Assembly: GCA_002348465.1 (NCBI GenBank)
Contig: DEBI01000098.1
Coordinates: 14,682-34,501, forward strand
Source of the DNA: Gemmatimonadales bacterium UBA2960
GTDB lineage: Bacteria; Gemmatimonadota; Gemmatimonadetes; Longimicrobiales; Gaopeijiaceae
Length of the DNA: 19,820 nt
Direction: 5' to 3'
Below are positions 14,881 to 19,820 of this stretch, piece after piece. The notes beneath the pieces are model-generated. The model ran no database searches. It saw only the letters and a program-made list of their open reading frames with translations, and was not told the origin of the DNA. Position numbers and translations under genes: made by a program. Each line of letters starts with the position of its first letter. Positions within the stretch are counted from its first letter, which is position 1.

Positions 14881-15204
14881 ATGATCGATCGTTATCACAT
14901 CTCTTCTCTGGAGCCCAGAGAGCTCATTACCGGCCATCATGGCCGTTTCGTGCACTCCGCTCATACGACTCACGTCTATTGGAAGATAGACGCGGGAGCG
15001 AAACTCCCCGAACACAGTCACCCACACGAACAGGTGGTGAATGTACTCGAGGGGAAATACGAACTGATTGTGAACGGAGAGACATATATCCTTGAATCTG
15101 GTGAAGTGCTCGTGATTCCTGGGGAGGCGACGCACAGCGGCACAGCCCATACCAATTGCCGGATACTTGACGTGTTTTCCCCAGTTCGTGAGGAGTACCG
15201 TTGA
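14881..15204 (+). CDS. Small cupin-fold metal-binding protein
   Basis: This 107-residue single-domain cupin is probably cytoplasmic. The first conserved motif, GAKLPEHSHPHEQVVNVLEG, gives likely metal ligands His45, His47 and Gln51. The second, GEVLVIPGEATHSG, gives His85. The substrate is unknown; cupins of this size include isomerases, dioxygenases and metabolite-binding proteins. A GGAGGA ribosome binding site six bases before ATG 14881 fixes the start; the TTG just before it is not needed. Its stop overlaps the start of the DUF1028 gene, so the two are translated together and may act on a common substrate. Confidence 0.88.
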   Translation: MIDRYHISSLEPRELITGHHGRFVHSAHTTHVYWKIDAGAKLPEHSHPHEQVVNVLEGKYELIVNGETYILESGEVLVIPGEATHSGTAHTNCRILDVFSPVREEYR

Positions 15205-16010
15205 ACCCACGCTCAGCGTTTGCCCTGCTCTGCACAGCAACCATAGCAGTCGGGCTTTACTCGCCATCCAACACGCCGACTCAGGAGTCCCGGGAAGGCA
15301 CGCACCTAAGCTCCTCGCGCTCCGAAGCTCCTTGGCCCCCGGTAGCAACCTTTTCAATTCTCGGGTACGACCCCGAAACAGGAGAGCTAGGTGGAGCCGT
15401 ACAGTCACGGGTTTTTTCTGTGGGGAATGGGGTGCTGTGGGCGGAAGCCAATGTCGGTGTAGTGGCCACCCAAGCCGTAGTGGACGTCAGCTACGGCCCA
15501 CAAGCACTTGAGCTGCTCCGATCAGGTATGGCTCCGGGCCAAGTCGTGGAAACAATCTTAAGGAACGATCCAAACCCGCGACCGGAGAGGTGGGCCGTCC
15601 AAGGTCGGCAATTCTCAGTAATGGATGCCAGCGGAAACGTAGCTACTCACACAGGGACCCAAGCAAGTGATTGGGCTGGGCATCAGATGAACCAGCATGT
15701 GTCAGCTCAAGGAAATATCCTAGCGGGCCCTGAGGTCGTAAGAAACATGGTCCACGCATTTGAGAGCACTGACGGACAGCACCTATCGTTCCGACTCCTT
15801 GCCGCCTTGGAAGCAGGCCAGGATGCAGGTGGAGACGTTCGCGGCATGCAGTCCGCAGCAATTCTTATAGTAAAGGAAGACGGCGGGGTCTGGCTGAACA
15901 ACGACGTAGTCATGCGCCTGCAGGTGGACGACTCCGATCAACCCATCGCCGAACTCCGACGCCTCGTAGAGATCGCAGGCCAGCAGCGTGCCCGTTTTAG
16001 AGGAAGATGA
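15201..16010 (+). CDS. Exported DUF1028 protein (putative Ntn-hydrolase fold)
   Basis: This 269-residue protein has a signal-like N-terminus (residues about 5-20) and a polar linker, then a complete DUF1028 domain from about residue 49. Matches include ATFSILGYDPETGELGGAVQ, VGVVATQA, YGPQALELL, THTGTQA, WAGH, QGNILAG, and AGGDVRGMQSAAIL. DUF1028 proteins are thought to have an Ntn-hydrolase fold, normally starting directly at M-T-F-S; here the corresponding Thr50 lies behind about 49 residues, so cleavage would be needed to free it. The start is TTG 15201, which overlaps the cupin stop by four bases (TTGA), with a GAGGAG just upstream. There is no other start that preserves the signal region. 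The reaction is unknown; amidase or peptidase activity would fit the fold. Confidence 0.85.
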   Translation: MNPRSAFALLCTATIAVGLYSPSNTPTQESREGTHLSSSRSEAPWPPVATFSILGYDPETGELGGAVQSRVFSVGNGVLWAEANVGVVATQAVVDVSYGPQALELLRSGMAPGQVVETILRNDPNPRPERWAVQGRQFSVMDASGNVATHTGTQASDWAGHQMNQHVSAQGNILAGPEVVRNMVHAFESTDGQHLSFRLLAALEAGQDAGGDVRGMQSAAILIVKEDGGVWLNNDVVMRLQVDDSDQPIAELRRLVEIAGQQRARFRGR

Positions 16011-16055
16011 AAAGCAACACAGCCAAGATTCATCCGCAGTGATTCACCCAATACA

Positions 16056-16106
16056 GGCCTTAAAAGCGGCTACCCTCATAAGACGCGGGCTTTAACTCTT
16101 AAGGCC
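16056..16106. terminator. Inverted repeat between convergent genes
   Basis: GGCCTTAA (16056-16063) and TTAAGGCC (16099-16106) form perfect 8-base arms around 35 bases. The site is between the stops of the DUF1028 and bacilliredoxin genes, where a shared terminator would be expected. The loop is long and no T tract follows, so this is tentative. Confidence 0.25.
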
Positions 16107-16144
16107 ATTTCGGGGGCACTCGTCGGAACGATCCTACCAACCCC

Positions 16145-16561
16145 CTAGCAGTGCTCCTCATACGCAGCACGCAGATCTGCGGCAATGTCCTCAGGGTTAC
16201 GTCCCTCGATCTGATGGCGCTCCATGAAGTAGACAAGCTGGCCGTCCTTAAAAAGCCCAACAGAGGGAGAAGACGGAGGATATCCGGTGATGTAGTCACG
16301 AGTGCGATCCGTAGCCTCCATATCCTGTCCGGCAAAGACCGTGGTCAGGACTTCAGGCTTTTTCTCTCCCTGGAGAGACATCCATACCCCCGGCCGCATC
16401 ATAGCGGCGGCACATCCACACACAGAATTCACGGCAACCAGCGTCGTCCGCGTCTCGGACCCTAAAAGCGTATCGACTTCGTCTGGCGTACGCATCTCGG
16501 AGAAGCCCACACGGACCAGATCTTCTCGCATCGGGGCAACCATCATCTCTGGATAAGGCAT
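16145..16561 (-). CDS. BrxA/BrxB-family bacilliredoxin
   Basis: This 138-residue thioredoxin-fold protein has the diagnostic Cys-Gly-Cys active site in NSVCGCAAAMMRPG (Cys48, Cys50), and the usual downstream FAGQD, YPPSSPS and MERHQIEGR motifs. In Firmicutes such proteins remove bacillithiol from protein cysteines; members occur in many phyla, including ones with bacillithiol genes. The final residue is also a cysteine (Cys138). A GGGAGA ribosome binding site precedes the ATG at 16561 by about five bases. It faces the molybdenum hydroxylase operon divergently across about 150 bases, in which I see no gene. Family assignment is strong; whether this organism makes bacillithiol cannot be judged here. 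Confidence 0.92.
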   Translation of the reverse strand: MPYPEMMVAPMREDLVRVGFSEMRTPDEVDTLLGSETRTTLVAVNSVCGCAAAMMRPGVWMSLQGEKKPEVLTTVFAGQDMEATDRTRDYITGYPPSSPSVGLFKDGQLVYFMERHQIEGRNPEDIAADLRAAYEEHC

Positions 16562-16712
16562 TACATCTCCCGCTCTGTTGTCTTAACGACCGGCGCTCAG
16601 CGGAGCGACCGTCGACTGAACTCTCATTTAAAGATTGACGTCTGTCTACCACAGGTCATGACAAAGGTGCCGTTGCCAACATGACACAGCGCGAGCGACC
16701 TTGTCACTATCT

Positions 16713-17228
16713 ATGTCCAATATGACTGAAGTCGTGCGCCTCCGGGTCAACGGAGACATTTACGAGGTCGGCGTGCCGACCCACTACACTCTCCTGGAGA
16801 CGCTAAGGTACGTGCTGGCACTGACCGGTTCAAAACAGGGTTGCGATAAGGGTGACTGCGGTGCGTGTACCGTCATTCTAGATGGTGCACCCACACTCGC
16901 GTGCCTCACGCCGGTGTGGGAGGCGGAGGGGTCTGACGTCATCACCGTCGAAGGCTTAGCCGGACCAGAGGGGCCACACCCTCTTCAGGACGAGTTCGAT
17001 CTTAACGGCGCTGCCCAGTGCGGCTTCTGTACACCCGGCATTCTATGCTCCGCTGCAGTACTTCTAAACAAGACGTCCAATCCTACACGGTTGGAGATTC
17101 AGGAGGCACTTGCTGGCAATCTCTGCCGCTGCACAGGCTACGCAAAGATCTACGATGCCGTCGAAGCTGCAGCGATACGAATAAAGGAACGAAAAGAAGA
17201 GGGAGGCCAGAACGATGAAGTCTCGTAA
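16713..17228 (+). CDS. [2Fe-2S] subunit of a molybdenum hydroxylase (xanthine dehydrogenase family)
   Basis: This small subunit carries two [2Fe-2S] clusters that move electrons away from the molybdenum site. Counting from ATG 16722, the plant-type cluster uses Cys41, Cys46, Cys49 and Cys61 (GCDKGDCGACTV and LAC), and the second uses Cys100, Cys103, Cys135 and Cys137 (QCGFCTPG and NLCRCTGY). All eight ligands are present and the length is normal. ATG 16713 and ATG 16722 are both possible, with no clear ribosome binding site; TTG 16701 is less likely. The last 14 bases overlap a 28-codon frame that leads directly into the large subunit gene. There is no signal peptide, so the enzyme is probably cytoplasmic unless carried out with a partner. 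Confidence 0.93.
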   Translation: MSNMTEVVRLRVNGDIYEVGVPTHYTLLETLRYVLALTGSKQGCDKGDCGACTVILDGAPTLACLTPVWEAEGSDVITVEGLAGPEGPHPLQDEFDLNGAAQCGFCTPGILCSAAVLLNKTSNPTRLEIQEALAGNLCRCTGYAKIYDAVEAAAIRIKERKEEGGQNDEVS

Positions 17229-17301
17229 CTCACAGTCGGACTATACCTTACAGGGTTTCGTGCCCAGCTCGCTGGAAGAGAGAACCCGGGACTGGGAATG
17301 A
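17215..17301 (+). CDS. 28-residue overlapping frame linking the two hydroxylase subunits
   Basis: An ATG at 17215 opens a frame that ends at TGA 17299-17301. It has a near-ideal ribosome binding site, GGGAGG, eight bases upstream. It starts 14 bases before the small-subunit stop in another frame and ends with ATGA overlap into the large-subunit start. The large-subunit ATG itself has no good ribosome binding site. The peptide begins MKSRNSQSDYTL and contains FVPSSLEE, faintly like the N-terminus of FAD-binding subunits of this enzyme family, which have a similar P-S/T-SLEEA segment. It could be a translational coupler, a small subunit, or the remnant of a deleted FAD subunit. The overlaps and binding site are directly visible; the role is inferred. 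Confidence 0.5.
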   Translation: MKSRNSQSDYTLQGFVPSSLEERTRDWE

Positions 17302-19715
17302 ACCAAGACTTTACTGAAACCGCCCCAGCCACAACAGTGATTGGATCTGGAATGCGCAAAGTAGACGGGCTCGAAAAATCTACAGGCCGTGCCGTCTACA
17401 CGGATGACGTAACGCTTCCGGGTATGCTTCATGGCAAGATTCTCCGCAGCCCTCACCCTCATGCGCGCATCCTTTCGATCGATACATCGCGTGCAGAAGC
17501 GCTGGAAGGTGTTCATGCGGTCATCACGGGACGAGATATGCCCATCCAATACGGAATCATCCCCTGGACCCAAGATGAGTACCCGCTTTGCGTAGACCGA
17601 GTGCGCTATATAGGAGATGGAGTAGCCGCCGTGGCAGCAATCGACGAAGACACGGCGATCGAAGCACTCTCCCTGATAGGCGTAGAATACCAAGAGCTAC
17701 CCGCATTCTTGGACCCACACCTCGCACTTCAGGCCGACGGTTCGACACCATATGTGCACGATCCGAGAAAGGAGGGCTGGAACGGGAACATCACAAAGGT
17801 GGTGGAGCTAGAGTTCGGCGACATCGAAGCTGGCATGGAAAAGGCCGATGTGGTTGTCGAAGGCGACTACTTCTTCGAGGGGACTACACACGCCGCCATC
17901 GAACCGCACTGTGCGATCGGACAGTGGGACGGCGTAGGTCGATTAACGGTTTGGTCAACGACCCAGGTCCCACATTACCTGCACCGTGAACTAGCGAGAG
18001 TACTCGAGCTCGACCAAGCACAAGTGCGAGTACTGCAACCGCTAGTAGGAGGCGCGTTCGGAGGGAAGAGCGAGCCATTCGACCTAGAGTTCTGCGTCGG
18101 CAAGCTATCCATGAAGACCGGCCGTCCGGTGAAGATACTCTATACGCGCGAAGAGGTTTTTTACTCGCATCGTGGCCGGCACCCATTCCACATGCACTAC
18201 CGGACAGGTGCCACCAAAGACGGTAAACTTTCATCTATAGACGCCAAAATCCTGCTCGACGGGGGTGCCTATGCTTCTTTTGGCCTGGTGACAACCTACT
18301 ATTCCGGCCAGCTGCTGTGTGCGCCTTACGAGATGCCGGCCTACCGCTTCGACTCGACACGCGTGTACACGAACAAGCCTGCGTGCGGGCCAAAGCGGGG
18401 CCACGGGTCCGTCCAACCGCGATTCGCGTTCGAAGTCCAAATCGATAAGCTCGCTGAAAAGGTCGAATTGGATCCCATAGAGTTCAGGCGCCGCAATTTT
18501 ATAGGGGAAAACACGAGGACCATCAATGAATTACGGGTGACTTCAAATGGATTCCTCAAGTGTCTCTCTTCGGTGGAAACGGCGTCAGCGTGGGAAGACA
18601 AATTCCGCAGCCTACCCTTTGGGCGAGGCATCGGGATTGCTGGCTCAACATACATTTCGGGTACGAACTACCCGATCTATCCAAACGAAATGCCCCAGTC
18701 TGCCGTCCAGATGCAGATCGACCGAAGCGGTCGGGTGGCCGTCTTCAGCGGCGCAAGCGAAATCGGACAAGGGTGTGACTCAGTCGTTGCCTATATCGCC
18801 GCAGAAGAGCTGGGTGTGCCTCTTGAGTGGGTGCGAGTCCTGAGAGGTGACACTGACTTTACCCCAGTTGACCTTGGCGCTTATTCCAGCCGCGTAACCT
18901 TTATGCTCGGAAACGCTGCTATCGACGCCGCCACACGGCTTCGGAGACTAGTGCAGGGGTCGGTCTCAAAGTCCTGGGGAGTGAAGTCGTCGGAGGTGCT
19001 CCTCTCGGGTGGATTAGCTTTGTGGGCGCAGGACACGTCAAAGCACATGCCTATAGCTGAGGCATTTAACCTCGCAGAAGCTGAGCATGGTACCCTTGGT
19101 GCAACAGGCTGGTATAACACACCGAAGGATGTGCACGGTGAATACCGCGGTGGGACGATCGGCGCGTCCCCGGCGTATTCATTCACCGCCCACGTAGCCG
19201 AGGTCGACGTAGACATAGAAACAGGTGTGGTCGAAGTGAGGAAAATCTGGATCGCGCATGACTGTGGCCGAGCACTGAACCCCGTCCTTGTAGAGGGTCA
19301 AATGGAGGGATCAGCATACATGGGAGCCGCCGAGGCCATCATGGAGGAGCAGATCTTTAAAGACGTCGACCACGGGCGCGCAGGTCTCCATAATGCCCCC
19401 TCACTCCTCGACTACCGAATTCCAACTAGCCTAGACACGCCAGAACTTGAGTCACTGATCGTCGAGTCCATCGACCCTGAAGGTCCGTATGGAGCAAAAG
19501 AAGCAGGTGAAGGGCCTTTACATCCGTCGATTCCCGCTATAGCTAACGCGATCTACGACGCTATTGGTGTGCGCGTGGACCGGCTTCCTTTCTCTCCACC
19601 CAATGTTTGGCGAGCAATTCAGCGAGCACGGGATGAGGGCAAACTGAGCAAGCCAGCTATGCCCGGTGTGACGCCAAGAGATATTACGTCCGAGACAGCT
19701 CGGGAAGGCCAATGA
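17298..19715 (+). CDS. Molybdopterin-binding large subunit of a molybdenum hydroxylase
   Basis: This 805-residue catalytic subunit belongs to the xanthine dehydrogenase/4-hydroxybenzoyl-CoA reductase family. The N-terminal domain runs to about residue 140 (GKILRSPHPHARI, then RYIGDGVAAVAA). The cofactor region includes GGAFGGK (251-257), and the substrate-site loop reads CGPKRGHGS, with Arg367 in the position of the conserved arginine. The conserved catalytic glutamate is Glu738 in GAKEAGEGP. It lacks the CSFR active-site loop of CO dehydrogenase, so it is not form I CO dehydrogenase. The true substrate (aldehyde, N-heterocycle, aromatic acyl-CoA or other) is undetermined. No FAD subunit lies between the subunits. 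Translation probably depends on coupling to the 28-codon frame. The stop overlaps the next gene by four bases. Confidence 0.93.
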   Translation: MNQDFTETAPATTVIGSGMRKVDGLEKSTGRAVYTDDVTLPGMLHGKILRSPHPHARILSIDTSRAEALEGVHAVITGRDMPIQYGIIPWTQDEYPLCVDRVRYIGDGVAAVAAIDEDTAIEALSLIGVEYQELPAFLDPHLALQADGSTPYVHDPRKEGWNGNITKVVELEFGDIEAGMEKADVVVEGDYFFEGTTHAAIEPHCAIGQWDGVGRLTVWSTTQVPHYLHRELARVLELDQAQVRVLQPLVGGAFGGKSEPFDLEFCVGKLSMKTGRPVKILYTREEVFYSHRGRHPFHMHYRTGATKDGKLSSIDAKILLDGGAYASFGLVTTYYSGQLLCAPYEMPAYRFDSTRVYTNKPACGPKRGHGSVQPRFAFEVQIDKLAEKVELDPIEFRRRNFIGENTRTINELRVTSNGFLKCLSSVETASAWEDKFRSLPFGRGIGIAGSTYISGTNYPIYPNEMPQSAVQMQIDRSGRVAVFSGASEIGQGCDSVVAYIAAEELGVPLEWVRVLRGDTDFTPVDLGAYSSRVTFMLGNAAIDAATRLRRLVQGSVSKSWGVKSSEVLLSGGLALWAQDTSKHMPIAEAFNLAEAEHGTLGATGWYNTPKDVHGEYRGGTIGASPAYSFTAHVAEVDVDIETGVVEVRKIWIAHDCGRALNPVLVEGQMEGSAYMGAAEAIMEEQIFKDVDHGRAGLHNAPSLLDYRIPTSLDTPELESLIVESIDPEGPYGAKEAGEGPLHPSIPAIANAIYDAIGVRVDRLPFSPPNVWRAIQRARDEGKLSKPAMPGVTPRDITSETAREGQ

Positions 19716-19820
19716 TCCAGTATAGAGCAGCCCTGGGGCCAGTTGCAGCGATCGCACTATTCTTTATCGGGACACAATGGTCCCCCTTTGAGCCACACCC
19801 GGCTCCAATCGATCCACCTA
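19712..19820 (+). CDS. Partial gene: exported or membrane-anchored protein, 3-prime end outside window
   Basis: An ATG at 19712 overlaps the large-subunit stop (ATGA) and opens a frame that runs to the window edge. The 36 visible residues begin MIQYRAALGPVAAIALFFIG, a hydrophobic signal or anchor, then a proline-rich stretch. Operon position next to a hydroxylase without an FAD subunit makes a membrane or periplasmic electron acceptor, such as a cytochrome c, a reasonable guess, but no heme motif is in the visible part. Confidence 0.6.
   Translation, partial: MIQYRAALGPVAAIALFFIGTQWSPFEPHPAPIDPP

Noticed and set aside
14675..14881. GTG-started open frame before the cupin gene
   Set aside because: No domain, no ribosome binding site, and composition unlike a protein; it only reads into the cupin ribosome binding site.

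Overview
The window (about 19.8 kb, GC in the mid-50s by eye, densely coding on both strands) looks like chromosomal DNA of an aerobic, didermic bacterium. The gene content resembles Gemmatimonadota or a related uncultured phylum: small TonB-plug-like proteins without a barrel, carboxypeptidase-regulatory-like repeats, a PD40 propeller lipoprotein, a planctomycete-type cytochrome c domain, and a cytochrome b fused to a diheme cytochrome c. The phylum is an inference from gene style, not a measurement. I see no rRNA, tRNA, insertion sequence, phage gene or CRISPR array.

Layout. 1-2268 (+): a TetR-family regulator with a palindrome at its start, then a secreted protein of three CarboxypepD-reg-like repeats ending in a plug-like domain. 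2299-5498 (-): a zinc-ribbon/HTH protein with a C-terminal membrane helix, then CcdA and a DsbA-like lipoprotein that overlap by one base, then a PD40 lipoprotein. 5620-7554 (+): an alpha/beta hydrolase, a small coiled-coil protein, a PduO-type cobalamin adenosyltransferase and a seven-iron ferredoxin. 7653-7814 (-): a 53-residue membrane-anchored protein. 7925-9100 (+): an M20 metallopeptidase. 9196-9585 (-): a plug-like lipoprotein. 9769-10467 (+): a DUF1707 protein with a LiaF-like C-terminus. 10503-11384 (-): a dienelactone-hydrolase lipoprotein. 11637-12035 (+): a monoheme planctomycete-type cytochrome c. 12116-14502 (-): a Rieske protein and the cytochrome b/c fusion. 14881-16010 (+): a cupin overlapping a DUF1028 protein. 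16145-16561 (-): a bacilliredoxin. 16713-19820 (+): a molybdenum hydroxylase operon.

How the genes fit together. Two themes stand out. One is respiratory and redox chemistry outside the cytoplasm: the Rieske/cytochrome b-c complex, a separate exported cytochrome c, and the CcdA/DsbA-like pair that could supply reductant for cytochrome c maturation or disulfide handling. The other is the molybdenum hydroxylase. It has an iron-sulfur subunit and a molybdopterin subunit but no FAD subunit in view. The two known subunits are joined by a 28-codon reading frame with a strong ribosome binding site that overlaps both of them. A gene for a probable exported or membrane-anchored protein overlaps the end of the large subunit and runs off the window, so the electron acceptor may lie there.

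Points most worth a second look are the 28-codon frame inside the molybdenum hydroxylase operon, the zinc-ribbon/HTH/membrane protein, the DUF1028 protein whose likely catalytic threonine sits behind a signal sequence, an exact 11-base tandem repeat upstream of the cupin, and the unlisted 53-residue protein at 7653-7814.
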